The notes under the pieces were generated by a model that made no database searches, was not told where the DNA came from, and saw nothing but the letters and a program-made list of their open reading frames with translations. Shown here one piece after another: positions 45,454 to 56,849 of a DNA stretch of 64,000 nucleotides. Position 1 is the stretch's first letter; each line of letters starts with the position of its first letter. The position numbers were made by a program, and so were the translations under genes. The stretch is taken from NCBI GenBank assembly GCA_034509735.1, contig JACGWO010000004.1:20193395-20257394 (forward strand). Direction: 5' to 3'. The stretch is from Sesamum alatum. Lineage: Eukaryota; Streptophyta; Magnoliopsida; Lamiales; Pedaliaceae.

Positions 45454-45967
45454 CTAAATCCTCCAGATGAACATCAGCCAATACTTAACGGAATTCTCTC
45501 TTTTGCCATTCTGGGGAGACACATCGGTTATCCTTTTCATGATCGAACAGGATGGAATTGAAGTCCCCACAACATAACCACGGTAACGAAGACTGCTGGT
45601 ATAATAGACGAAGCATATCCCAGCCTTGTCTACGACGACCGCCCTCTGGATCCCCATAGAAGCCTGTGAATTGCCAAATTTTCTCTGCATGAGAGACAAA
45701 AGCATCAATATGGTATCGTGAGAGACTCAAAAGAGAGACAACAACATCCTTGCGCCATAATAATAACAGCCCACCACTTCGACCCTCAGGATCAACAGAA
45801 ATTCCAAAGAGATTAAGGGAACTTCTGAGCAGCTCCACCCTTCTACGGCAGCATTTTGTTTCTAACAGAAAGATGAGCATAGGGTTATGAGTTTTGATTA
45901 ACTCACGCAAATGACGAATTGTCCTGGGACCCCCTAACCCGTGACAATTCCATGCTAGACAACTCAT
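45454..45967 (-). pseudogene. LINE ORF2 endonuclease (APE type)
   Basis: It begins MSCLAWNCHGLGGPRTIRHL, the usual start of plant L1 ORF2. LLETKC (catalytic Glu region), GGLLLLWRKD, FTGFYGDPE and CCGDFNSIL follow. The final SDH block near 45,290 (YSDHTSLL) is in another frame. The enzyme would nick target DNA. Broken by frameshifts. Confidence 0.85.
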
Positions 45968-46132
45968 GAGGAGTGGCGGGGTTGCCGAGCAACCTCCGCC
46001 AATGGAGAAACTGAAGACCCCGAGAAGAAGACATAGAAGGACGTTTCAAGGGGTGAGATGTTGAACCCACCTCAAAAGAAGACGACAATATCCGTTTGCT
46101 GCCTGAGCGCACACCACTAAGTAGAAGGGTCT

Positions 46133-46615
46133 TTTGTACAATGATTTTGGCCTCCGTTTGCAATTTTTAACAGAATGTGGAGTAAATTTTAAAATCCCAT
46201 AAAACACAAAATCAAATATGAAATGGTCCTATTTTGTACGACTATATTTCCAAATTGGCCGTGCTTGTCATAGTGTTTTCCTTGTTTAATTTCTACAAAT
46301 TTTGTACTATTTGGTCCGATGCAGAATTAGTTTAGCAATTTAATCCACCCATTTATAAGCTTTCATGGATTGATGACTATTTTGGTCAAAATTTTCAAAG
46401 CTCGTCAGTTTTTGCCACATTCATGTCACCTGAGGGAATAAAATTGGAGCTTTTAATTAATGATTTCGACGAAAAAAGTCCTCAACTCGAAAATTGATAA
46501 TCGATAGACTAAATTGCCAAATAAAGTTTTTGGTGAGACCGAATCTCTTACACCACAGAATGAACATTGAGGTGTTCTTAATTGTCATTTTCATCATCCT
46601 GTGTGTACGATTGTT
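46133..46615. other. Intergenic stretch right of the LINE
   Basis: No gene is seen. The part 46,360-46,515 resembles 48,460-48,620 (shared order catggattg-gact-ttttgg, ttctca-aa-ctcgtcag, catg-tcacctgag, agtcctcaac), suggesting a dispersed repeat. Confidence 0.4.
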
Positions 46616-47547
46616 GGGTTAAATGCAATTCATTCCCTTGTAAATTTAAAAATGGACAAAAGACCCCACTAAAAGAAAAGGTCGATATAGCTACTTGAAC
46701 TTTTGAAAAAGCCTACTTCCATGAATTTATGAAGATTTTTTATATGAAATGTCTAAAATTTCCGTACTCATTTTATATCTTTAAAAAAATTAAGTTTGCA
46801 CTTTTTTAGGAATTAATGGTCCATATCCTCTTTTTAGTTTAACTGTCGGGATTTAGTTTTTATTATTAATAACAAATAAAAAATACAAAAGTATATTTAA
46901 AAAACTTTTATTATTATAACTTATAAATTATTTTAATTTTATTAATCGTTAAATATTTGGTTAGGGAGGGAGGGGAGGTGGTCGGTGGAGGCGGTTGTTC
47001 AAGGGGGCGAAAGTGGTGGGGAATGGGAAGAGAGGTTGAGGCAGAGGCGGTGAGCTAGGTGAGGGGAGTTGTTTGGGGGAGACAGGGAGGCTGAGTTGGA
47101 GGTGTTTGGGGTGGGGAGAGAGAGACTGAGGCGGATGGGGAGAGGGGAAAAGAAATTGTAAAAAAAATTAAGTTTTTTCAATTTTTATATTAATTATACT
47201 TGTAAAATAAATTGAATATGAACGATAGATTTAAATTTAAGATGATATCCTTCATTGGTTGTTTTAAAAATTAACTAGTGATCAATATTAGTGTATATGG
47301 ACCATCGACTTCTATTGATCAAAATTCAATGGCTTATAAAAAAAAGGGGTATAATTGTCTTTTTTCTATAAAATTTCAATCAAAGTTGCATTACAAGCGA
47401 GACGTGTAGGGAGGTTAAACGCATTTTTTAAAAAGTTGAAGGGACTGCATTGACCCATTTTTTCTTTTTTATTTTATTTTATTTTTGTTCACAACGGACC
47501 TTTTGCCCAATTTCTATTTTAGAAGAGAGTAAATTGCATTCAACTCT
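46616..47547. mobile_element. Mutator-like non-autonomous element with purine-rich core
   Basis: The left end gggttaaatgcaattcattc and the right end, reverse complemented gagttgaatgcaatttactc, are inverted repeats extending about 45 bp with differences (ggacaaaaga/gggcaaaagg). Flanking 9-mers are similar but imperfect (acgattgtt and atgatggtt). The interior 46,960-47,155 is G/A-rich with several GGG runs, giving false minus-strand frames rich in Ser, Pro and Leu. No transposase. Confidence 0.5.
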
Positions 47548-47575
47548 ATGATGGTTTGACAATTCAGATCACAAG

Positions 47576-48418
47576 TGTAAGCCCCTTTGTGTGCGTTAGG
47601 CACTGGTGCGGCAGGCATGCACATCAATAGGCCTAACGGTGTCGGCTTGGTGCGACACCAATGTTGCCAATCAGGCAGGCAACATATGTCGGCAGGTTGG
47701 CAAGTGTGCTAGGCTGGGGCGCGTGCAAGTAGGGCTTGTTGCGCGTGTTGTGCGGGCAACTCTTGAGAGTTGGCCGAGAAGATGTGGATGGATGACAGAC
47801 TGTGCGCACAGGCAGCGCCCCATGCGTACTTTTATGGGCAGCTGCGCGGACAGGCAGGACGGCCGTGCGGAGTTCGTCGGATGCGCACGGGGGACTTGGC
47901 AGGTGCACGTGCCAAGCTCGGCCTTTATGCACAGGGCTAGCCGATAGTGGCAGTTGAGCTCAGCGGTTGAGATGAGCGGTTGTTGGGGGGTTGCGTTCCT
48001 GAGATCGTGCCTGACAGTTGGCAGTGTGCTTGACTTGGACAACTGTCGTCCGCATGGCACTAACTAGATGCTAGATGGCTTGATCTGATTGATCCAGCAG
48101 TTGAGGGTTGTTCACTGCATGTTTTTGTATTGTTTTTGCCATCAGAGTAGCACAGTGAGTATTGTGTGCAAGCCTGAGAGTGTTCCTTGTAATATTCTTG
48201 CTTGGTGATTAATGCAAGGTTGGGTTAATTCCTGTAAACTATTGTGCATTGATTACGTGATGCGTTAATGTGTGTATGTGTGTTTTGTTGGCTTGTTAAA
48301 TCTAATTCAAACTATATCAAACACGAGTAATTGTGAGATTGAGGGAGAAGACTGGTTTTGGGAGGAATCAGGCTGCACAGTAGGCAAAAATTAATAATCG
48401 AAAATTTACCCTGTGACA
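47576..48418 (+). mobile_element. Solo LTR of a Ty3/gypsy element
   Basis: It starts TGTAAGCCCC and ends CCCTGTGACA, 843 bp, flanked on both sides by ACAAG (47,571-47,575 and 48,419-48,423). Start, end and a GC-rich first half match the LTR of element D. No primer site or interior follows, so it is a solo LTR left by recombination. Frames inside (47,606-47,947 and others) are compositional. Confidence 0.8.
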
Positions 48419-48423
48419 ACAAG

Positions 48424-49373
48424 ATAGTTGATTGGGTAACTTAGTTAACAAATTTATTAATTTTCACGGATTGGGGACTTTTATGGCAGAAATTCTCAGA
48501 ACTTATCAGAACTTCTCACATCAAGTGAGGTCATAAGTTGAGCATTTCGAATATTATGGACAATAAAAGTTCTCAACCAGTAAAAGAATGATAAATTGGT
48601 GGGTTATATTATCATATCAATTATTTATGGGACCAAAATTGCGATACCACCATATCTATATCATTATAAAAGAAAAAAGTATTTTTAGACTCAAAATGAT
48701 AGTTTTGATACTATTACACCAAATCATTATGAAAATACCCCTTAATTAATATAACCTATTTAACTTGTAAACTTAGTTGAATTAACTACTCAATCACGTC
48801 ACTTTAGAAAATTAATTCCATACAATTATCTGCACTCATAAATTAAATTAGTCCTTTTTGTTTAATTTCATTGTTAATTAAAATAGAAATAATATATTAG
48901 TATTTGTATTCCATATAAATATAATCATCACTATTGATATAATGTATATTGTACAAAGTTTCAATTTTTTATTTAAATCGAGTAAAATATTTATTATCAA
49001 TTAATGCATTAAAAACAGTTCTCATACAATTTTTGCGTGCGAGGTTGTAAGGCTTTGACAAACTTTAATATATAGGACCAAATTATGTGTTTCAATAAAA
49101 CAAAAATATTAAATTATACGTGTAAGTATTGTGTGTCCCGATATCTAAGTATACCATATGCAAATTGTAGTTAAGCCTATTGGGTAAACACATTATTAAT
49201 ACTAACAATCCCTTCAGTTGCTAACCGCGTCATTTAGTTGATGGATTACTACATGCAGCAAACGATGTCCAAAGGTGTGATGTCTTTGTGATAGATAACG
49301 TGTCCTACTAAAATGGACAAAATCATATTATTCGTGACGAATGAAAAAGATAAACTGAAAAAAAGTTGTTAGT
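48424..49373. other. AT-rich intergenic stretch
   Basis: No gene is recognised. Only the dispersed-repeat similarity at 48,460-48,620 is notable. Confidence 0.5.
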
Positions 49374-49382
49374 AATTAATAA

Positions 49383-49808
49383 GGTTAAATTACAACTACT
49401 TTCCCTGAAATTTGACATAATTATAAATATTTCTTATTATTTAAAAAATTACAAATACTCCCTTTAGATTTGTAACCGTCGCACAAATAACCCATTTTCA
49501 TCCATTTTTATGAGTGAATTGACCAAAATACCCTTATGCACTGAATTATTTTTTATTGAATTCTTAAAAACAAATTTGGACTACAATGCGGAAGGAGAGG
49601 TTCTTAAGTTTTTTTACACAGAGGAACAATAATACAATTTGCTTGGCTGATTCTTCTACAATTCTAATAAAAATTCAAGGGCAAAATGGTCGATTTCAGG
49701 CCTTTGGTTAAAAATGATAAACTTCAGGGACGTATTTATAATTTTTCAAATAATAAGGGAGTATTTATAATTATATCAAACCTTAGCGGAGATGGCTGTA
49801 ATTTACCC
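49383..49808. mobile_element. Small Mutator-type inverted-repeat element
   Basis: It is 426 bp. The left end ggttaaattacaactac and the right end, reverse complement gggtaaattacagccatc, extend into about 85 bp of inverted repeat (both with tttgatataattataaata or close variants). A perfect 9-bp duplication AATTAATAA lies at 49,374-49,382 and 49,809-49,817. Length of duplication and long terminal repeats fit a non-autonomous Mutator element. Confidence 0.8.
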
Positions 49809-49817
49809 AATTAATAA

Positions 49818-50531
49818 ATTAGTCAATTATCAATTAAGATCTGTAAAGTAAGGTTGAAATTGATATATTAAATCCTGAGTGTCTGTAAAGTGAAGGAATA
49901 TATCCTCCAACTAGAAGCAACATACAAGTAAAAACCCTAAGCAAACAACCAAAGTTTTTCAAGATTGGCTTTAGTGAAATGTATATTAATTCTGTCAACT
50001 CCATGACGATAATAAGAACCAAAAGTATATCCGTGATTGAGGCCCATGACAAAAGCCAAACGACGACAAATTTGAAAGCCTTCAGATTTTTCTTATTAAT
50101 TAATTCAATTGTTTTAAATTATCTTAGCAAAATAGATTTTTAAATTAGTGATTTTGACACTCACTTGGACTATAAATTCCTCGAGGATTTGTCCTGTCCA
50201 AGGGACAAGAAAGGTGCACAGCATTGGAATGTGCATTGAAAAGCATGTTTTTAGGAACAAAAATATATGATTAGTGAAGAATTGTTGTTTATTCTTCTTC
50301 CAAAGAGAAGAAGATAGCCCTCAATTTGGATCTTATACTTTTGTCTAAACTAGGGTACTGAGATTGATAAATATATATAGTTTATCTGATCTGATGCCTT
50401 ACACGGAAAATCATAGAGATTCTATATACATATAATAATTATTTATGGGTAGTTTTTTGTATATTATTTTTTCCTTTTTTTTGTTGCGTTGTGGACCCTC
50501 TTGCTTAGGCACGAAGTTCTATCTTAACTAA
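49818..50531. other. AT-rich intergenic stretch
   Basis: No coding or RNA signal was found. The 72-codon minus frame at 49,834-50,052 has no recognisable domain. Confidence 0.5.
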
Positions 50532-50761
50532 GGGTTTAATGTAATTTACCTTCCTGTAATATTACAAATAAACAAATTACTCTTATGAAAAAATAATAGC
50601 ATTTACCTCCCTATACTCTTTAAAATAGAGAAATTTAAAAAACACAGGGAAGTAAATTGATTCATTTTAAAAGACACAGGGAGATAAATTGTTACTTTAT
50701 TTTTCATAGAGGGGTAATTTGTTCATTCGCAATATCACAAGGGGGTTGCTTGCATTTTTCC
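50532..50761. mobile_element. Small inverted-repeat element (Mutator-like)
   Basis: The left half (gggtttaatgtaatttacc, then acaaattactcttatgaaaaaata) and the right half, reverse complemented (ggaaaaatgcaagcaaccc, then acaaattacccctctatgaaaaata), are inverted repeats over about 100 bp. Flanks atcttaactaa and tatctaactaa are similar, suggesting a degraded duplication. Confidence 0.5.
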
Positions 50762-50897
50762 TATCTAACTAATATTGAACTGTCACTCAAAAAAATAAAC
50801 ACCTTATTTCGATGGACTTTTCTGACGAATAGACAAAGAAACCAATCACAATTTATAATTCCGACTGCCTTTCCAATAGAACTATGTCAGTTGCAAT

Positions 50898-51128
50898 TAG
50901 GGATGGCAGATGAGTCGAGCCGGCTCGAGAGCTCGAGTCGAGCTAGCTCGAGCTCGAGCTAATAATACTCTGTTCATTGGCTCGCGAGCTTTTTTTTATT
51001 TTTCTATATATTTTTTATTTTTAAGATTTTTACATATTTAACTCATATTAAATACTATACCAACTTTATATTTCAAAATTAACCATATATTATAATTATT
51101 AAATCAACATCATATATTATAATTTTAG

Positions 51129-51179
<51 letters not shown>

Positions 51180-51886
51180 CATGGTACTTTAACTTATATA
51201 TAATCTCTATACAAACTAGCTTAATCAACAATTTAGTAAGTTTTAATATTCTTTGTAAATAATTATTTAATATAATGCATATAATTTTATGTTATATTCA
51301 ATATTTATTTGTAATCTTTTATACTTTTTCAAATTTACAAGTCCTAACAATTAACTTGTAATTATTTTATATCTATATGTGTGTATATATTATACCAAGA
51401 TACATAGTATGCAATTTAATAATCTATTTTATTACTTATAAACTTATGTTAGAATTTAGTGATTTTAAAAATAACAATAATATAATGATGGTTGAACAAT
51501 ATTAATTATCTTTATTTATTATTATATATAATTAGATTGATCATTATTTGGTACTTTAATTTAAATTTTTCATTTTTGTTATTTTTGTATAGTTGAATTA
51601 TACAAAATTTATATTATCATCAATTTAAATTCTTTTATATAATGAGATCAACCACTTTAAAAAATAACTTATGTTTTGATAATTAACATATATTTAATAT
51701 TTTTTATAATTAAAATAATTTAAAAATTAATATATTGAAAAATTAAGTTTTGGCTCAAGCTCGAGCTCATATTTATGGTTCGAGCTCGAGCTCGAGCTAG
51801 CTCGAACCATAAGAGCTTGTCAAGCTCGAGCTCGAGCTCAACAAAATGGTTGAGCTCGACTCAAGCTCGACTTGTTTACACTCCTA
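50898..51886. mobile_element. Non-autonomous hAT-type element with CTCGAG-rich ends
   Basis: The perfect 8-bp duplication GTTGCAAT lies at 50,890-50,897 and 51,887-51,894, the hAT signature. Termini tagggatggca and, reverse complement, taggagtgtaa are imperfect inverted repeats. Both subterminal regions carry arrays of gagctcgagctcgag (50,920-50,960 and 51,755-51,865). The AT-rich centre has a (TAA)n repeat and no transposase. Confidence 0.85.
51129..51176. repeat. (AAT)n microsatellite
   Basis: About sixteen aat repeats lie inside the hAT element. Confidence 0.9.
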
Positions 51887-51894
51887 GTTGCAAT

Positions 51895-52128
51895 AGCCCC
51901 GATGAAAGAAAAAAGAAAGCCCATTGGAAAAGTTGCTAATGGACTGAAAAAAAACACTGAAAAGTATACTATTTACACAAATGAAGACTTTGGAATATTC
52001 ATACAAATAACAGTTGCTTTAAATTATTTTGTTACGAATTTTCTGACGGTGATTTTTCGATAATATTGTGCCAAATTTTGTTCCAATTTTTCCAACATCT
52101 TTTTTCCTATTGGTAAAATCTAAAACTC
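51895..52128. other. Short intergenic stretch
   Basis: No supported feature. A 63-codon frame spans the hAT boundary and is not a gene. Confidence 0.4.
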
Positions 52129-53852
52129 TGTTATACCCCTAAGAAATAAAGGCATAAGATAGGAAGAGGCTTACCGGGTTAGGCATTGGGCCAACATGAG
52201 CTCGAGGATCCCCACCTGACAGAAGGCCCAATCGAGGAACTGGTTAGCAACTTGCTTGTGTGAAAGTTGTCCTACACAGGGGAGCCCTACCAAAACATAG
52301 CAAGAGCTCCCAAAAGCCAACTCATCCAAGAAGTACACCCGCTATCAAATAGGACTCAAGGGGATCCCGGAAGCTCTAATGGAAGAATTCACCAAACTAA
52401 CTAACTTGGAATCTGGGATAGCCTTATCTGTTGGAAGATTGACTTTATCCTCGGGGAGATGCTCTATCCTTTGGAGCAACACTGATGGCATGGAATTGTA
52501 TGGTTTATTTTATATTGATTTTTCTAAAATTTGTGAAGATATGATACTTGCTCTTGGTAATATTTGTGAAATTTTAGGTGTTTTCATGAATAAAGAAAAG
52601 TTTGGAAAAAAGGAATACATGTTTGATGAATAAGTTAGTGGAAAGACATGAAGAAAATTCATGCAACTAGGATAACCCGTGTCCACAAGTTATCAGAGAT
52701 TCGTTCAATAGAAGCGCCCTTCACCTAATGCATGCCACGTGTTATTCGAGATCTTTAGATAGAATCGCAGTTAGTTTAACATGTGCCAACGGGTTATCAG
52801 GAGAGCACCTTGGCGAAAATTAGGAAGTTTCCGACTTTATCACTGGAGAAAAATTATATGTGAGCCATAATGTTCCCTTGTAATTAATGTTAGAATTTTC
52901 ATAAGAAGGGATTATAAAGGAAAAAATGAGACTTTAAGTTCTATTAGGTTACTTTCATTTCCTACCATTATTAGGACATGAGTATAAAAGGGAAAATTAA
53001 AAAAGCGCAAAAAATCACACTGGGGACAAGGAGAGAAGTAGCATGTTTGAGAGGTAAAGCTAGAGAATTCTTGAAGAAGACGATCTGGCATAGGGAGTGA
53101 CAACCGTTCAAGCCAAATTCATCCACACCATGAGTTAACCTATTTTATATTTCCTTTGTTCTAGACTTTTATAGCGTGAACTATATTTGTTTGTGCTAAG
53201 TCTTTTGGGAAGCCTATTTGAGACGTGTTAATATTTTTCGGATCATATACAATTTCATTTTCATATGTCCACAAGTTATTGTATTAATTATTCTAAGTTG
53301 AGAGCTTGATCACTTCTTCGATTAGCTTAATTATGTTCATCATGAATTTGGAAAGGATTTTGCATATTGAACAAAGTAATTAATGATTTAAATTGAATGA
53401 TATGTAGAAATACATAGACATAAATCATCTGGTTCAATAAGTTTTTCACAGTTCCTAATGCATTAGTGTTTCGTATATTAGAAGAGAGAGTTCCACCAAT
53501 TCCCTAATAAAACAAGTTTGGTATAACGTGATAAAGTATATTCAGATGAACTTGGGAATTACCTCAGATTATGAAATTAATGCTTGTTAGATTAATTGGT
53601 TAATGCGATACTTGTTGGATCAAATAGGTGGATCTATAGCCTTGGCGTCTCATTTAATCCTAAATTTTCTCCAACTCATTTTCTTTGCTTTTTTTAGTAA
53701 AATCTCTTAGTAGGTAGTAAATCATCTCAATTTTCGGTCATCTAAATAATTAGGGGTTAGTTATATATATGGTACTTATATCATTAAATCCTCGTAGGAA
53801 CGATATTTATTATACTATTCGATAGCTAGTGCACTTGTGAGTAGCCCAAACA
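52129..53852 (+). repeat. Candidate 5' LTR of an Athila-like gypsy element
   Basis: It starts TGTTATACCCC and may end at ...GCCCAAACA, some 15 bp before the interior cue. The last part, with cctcgtaggaacgatat followed by a tagtgcacttg-type stretch, resembles the 3' ends of Athila LTRs. No second LTR is in the window, so the left end is tentative. Confidence 0.45.
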
Positions 53853-53866
53853 ATTTTAGGCAATCA

Positions 53867-53890
53867 AGTTTTTGGCATTGTTGCCGGGGA
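53867..53890 (+). other. Athila-type primer-site region
   Basis: The sequence gtttttggcattgttgccgg followed by gga matches the plant gypsy cue TTTTTGGCGCCGTTGCCGGGGA except for gcc to att, which looks like deamination of CpG sites plus one change. Confidence 0.65.
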
Positions 53891-53979
53891 TTTAATCTGA
53901 GATAATATTAGAACTGCTAATCATAGTTAATTTGTTTTTTTTTTTTTTTCAGCTTTTCTCTATCTTTCTTGACATTGTA

Positions 53980-55190
53980 GAGACAACCATGGTGAATACA
54001 AGAGCCAAATAAAGAGTACTCGGATGGAGCTATATCCAACATCACTAAGCTTACCATCCAAGCAAACAATTTCTAGATCAAGCATTCCAAAAATTAGATG
54101 ATTCAGACAAGTGTGCAGCTTTTTGATTTGGCTAACGATGATCCTAATACACATATTGCTAAATAATCTTTTAAATTTGCGATACTTTCAACCATAATGA
54201 TGTTTTTTATTAACTTATTATTCTTGCATTTGGAAAATTTGTGCAAGTCATAATGGTGTTAGTGATGATGCTATTAGACTTAGGATTTCTTCCATTTTTA
54301 TTATGTGATAAGCTAAAGATTGGCTCCATTCCTTACCTGCTGGTAGTAACACAACATGGGGTGATTTTCCTAAAAAAAGGTCCTAGCTAAATACTTTCCT
54401 CCATCTAAAACAACTAAAAAATAAATGACATTATTTCTTTTATGCAGTTAAATAGCGAATCATTGTATGAGGCATGGGAATGTTCTAAGAAGATGCTTAG
54501 GCGATTCCTCATCGTGAAATACCAGTTTGGCGTCAGGTGAAAACTTTTTATAATGGTGTTACTATTACTAATAGGTCTACACGTTGATGCAACTGCAACT
54601 AGTACGGTTATGAGGAAGACACCAATAGAAGCCTACAACATTATTAATGAGATGGCATCCAACATGTACCAGTGGAATCAGGAAAGAACAGACAGAAGAG
54701 TTTCTGGTATTGCACTGGCATAGAAAGTGGATAGCCTTGGAGCTACAATAATGAATGCTCAGTCATAGGACTTGCGGTGCATGTGGACAAATGGAACACT
54801 TAAGTCAAGATTTTAAGGTAGAAAGTCCATTTATCACTCATGAAAATGCTACTTTTTTTCTCTTGGTGGCAAGTCTAATTTTAATCCATACTCCAATATG
54901 TAAAATCCAGGATACCGCAGTCAACCCCAACTTATCTTGGAGTAACAAACAACAGAAAGGACCACCAGGATACCACCAACAACAACAACAACCCTCGCAC
55001 TAGATGAAGAGCAATTTAGAGGACATGATCTAAAAGTTCATCCCCACAGCTAACACCAAGTTCCAGGATCAAGACAGAAGAATGCACGGACAAGATCAAA
55101 GAATGATGAGCTATGAAGCATCCATTCGGAACGTGGAGGTTCAAGTTGGCAGCTTGTATAGAACCCCTTATGGCACTATGCTTTATTACC
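53980..55190 (+). pseudogene. Athila-like Ty3/gypsy gag (broken)
   Basis: A possible start MVNTRAK is followed by a stop. Then come LANDDPNTHIA, SHNGVSDDAIRL, AKDWLHSLPAGSNTTWGDF, MQLNSESLYEAWE, VKTFYNGVTITNR, AYNIINEMASNMYQW, a CGACG-H-Q-D knuckle with the last Cys missing, and a Gln-rich tail to TKFQDQDRRMHGQDQRMMSY and NVEVQVGSLY. This is Athila Gag order. The protease and later domains do not follow, so the element is truncated near 55,190. Confidence 0.75.
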
Positions 55191-56849
55191 ACTAAGCATC
55201 ATACACCCTCTTTAATCCTAACCCGTCTTATAAGAAGTTTTCATTTAAGATGAATATAAAAAAACTCTATTTTATCATTACATATATATGTCTTAAGCAA
55301 TGATAAATGTCGTCAAAAGTTTATTTTAACTATTCCACTAACATACTCATGTAGACAAAAAGGAAAAGAACGAAGTTTCTAGTTATTACAAATTTTGAAA
55401 TGCAAACTCAGTGAAAGATATTGTATTTGATAGTCACACAACTAGAACACTTAGCTTCAGATGTCATGACTGACCCACCAAATAAAATGACAACCCGGCT
55501 TAGGATCCAATTTGGCCAATTGTTGAGAACTATCTCCTAAAAAATATGTGGCAAGAAATGAGCTGTCTACTCTAAGTATAGCTATTTAGTTTATATATAT
55601 ACACACTCATATGTACTAAGATAAATTTCGTGCATTGAAAAAAACCAACATATATTCGTTATACCATCACAACAAACTCATAAAGTAACCAATATCAGCA
55701 ATCATCATCAATGCACAACATAATATCTAAGGTTATTGCTTAATTTCTTAGGGCCCTGCTTACTCAAAATTGAGTGCATCACTCAAAGGTTTTTGTCGGC
55801 TATCATCATCTCAATCGCAATATCTCATCTCTTTTTTCCCTAGACCGCACAGCTCGTATGATGTCCCATCATCAATGATACCACACAGCACACATGAGCT
55901 CGTATGATATCAGTCCGCTTAATTGATTGATTGACAACACATAGCTCGTCATCAATCATATCATCAAGCCATTGCAGCATGCCCCCGAGTTAGGTAAGTC
56001 ATCTCTTTATCTCAATGTATAATATATCATTCATAACTTCATCATTTGATTTCATTCGACAATTAATTTTCATCAATAACTTCATCATTCAATTCCATTC
56101 GACAATCAAATTTATTATCACAAAATCATTCATTTTTCTTTCATACACTATAACCACAGATAAGCATATCTCGATAATTTCACTTAAGAACAAGGTAATT
56201 CAAACAAAAACCAACAATTGAAGATCAAGTATACAACACAAGTATATATATACATATTAATCCAATTAATTATACTTACCTCAATCTCAAAATAATTATG
56301 TTAATAAAAGGAGCTGTTCAACCCTCTACTTTATCCTTGTGTCCTATAATAAATTATAATACGTATAATCAACGTATCGAGAATGTCGTAAATTCTAAAT
56401 AAAATATTTACTAATATTCGTACGTTTTTCTCCAATCACTTAATATTTCATTCATATTGAAATTCAAAGCTCCATTTCGATTTCCGTTAAATATTAGACA
56501 TCCTAACTTCTCAAAGATATATATATATATATATATATAATTTGTTCCTAGGCTCATAAGGATTTATTTTATCAAACCCCACATATTCTTATAACTATTA
56601 TTCTTGTTAACACTCTTGGATTAAATTATCTAAAATGTCTCATATTTCATTTTAATAAACATAATATTACTCAAATATAATTTTCTAATTTGTCTAAATT
56701 TCTCATCAATTTCTCACTATTATAGCAATTAATTAAGCACCTTCACATATAGTTAAGTTTATAGTTAATAAATTTGATTAAATTACACAAATCAATTACA
56801 ACAATGACTAACTCCAATAAATTAGATAATTTAATTAATTGACCATAAC
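55191..56849. other. AT-rich intergenic stretch
   Basis: No gene is seen. The motif agctcgtatgat recurs with variation at about 55,851, 55,908 and 55,941 near aatc-gcc blocks, and an (AT)n run lies at 56,517-56,539. The left part may be more retroelement debris. Confidence 0.4.

Larger units (their letters stand above)
42307..46119 (-). mobile_element. L1-type LINE, 5'-truncated, with 13-bp target duplication
   Basis: AGTAGAAGGGTCT flanks the element on both sides (42,294-42,306 and 46,120-46,132). On the minus strand it starts inside the end of an ORF1-like region. It continues with endonuclease, reverse transcriptase and a Cys-His C-terminal domain, and ends in an A-rich tail (aaaaaataaataaaa, plus strand 42,308-42,322). 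These are the marks of target-primed reverse transcription. The 3.8-kb copy is broken by many frameshifts. Confidence 0.88.

Noticed and set aside
46999..47181. Ser/Pro/Leu-rich minus frame
   Set aside because: It is the complement of a purine-rich tract and has low complexity.
47606..48060. Frames of 113 and 129 codons on opposite strands
   Set aside because: They lie inside the GC-rich half of a solo gypsy LTR and do not resemble a protein.
52379..52633. 84-codon frame inside the candidate Athila LTR
   Set aside because: It starts in LTR sequence, has no recognisable domain, and is AT-rich by chance.
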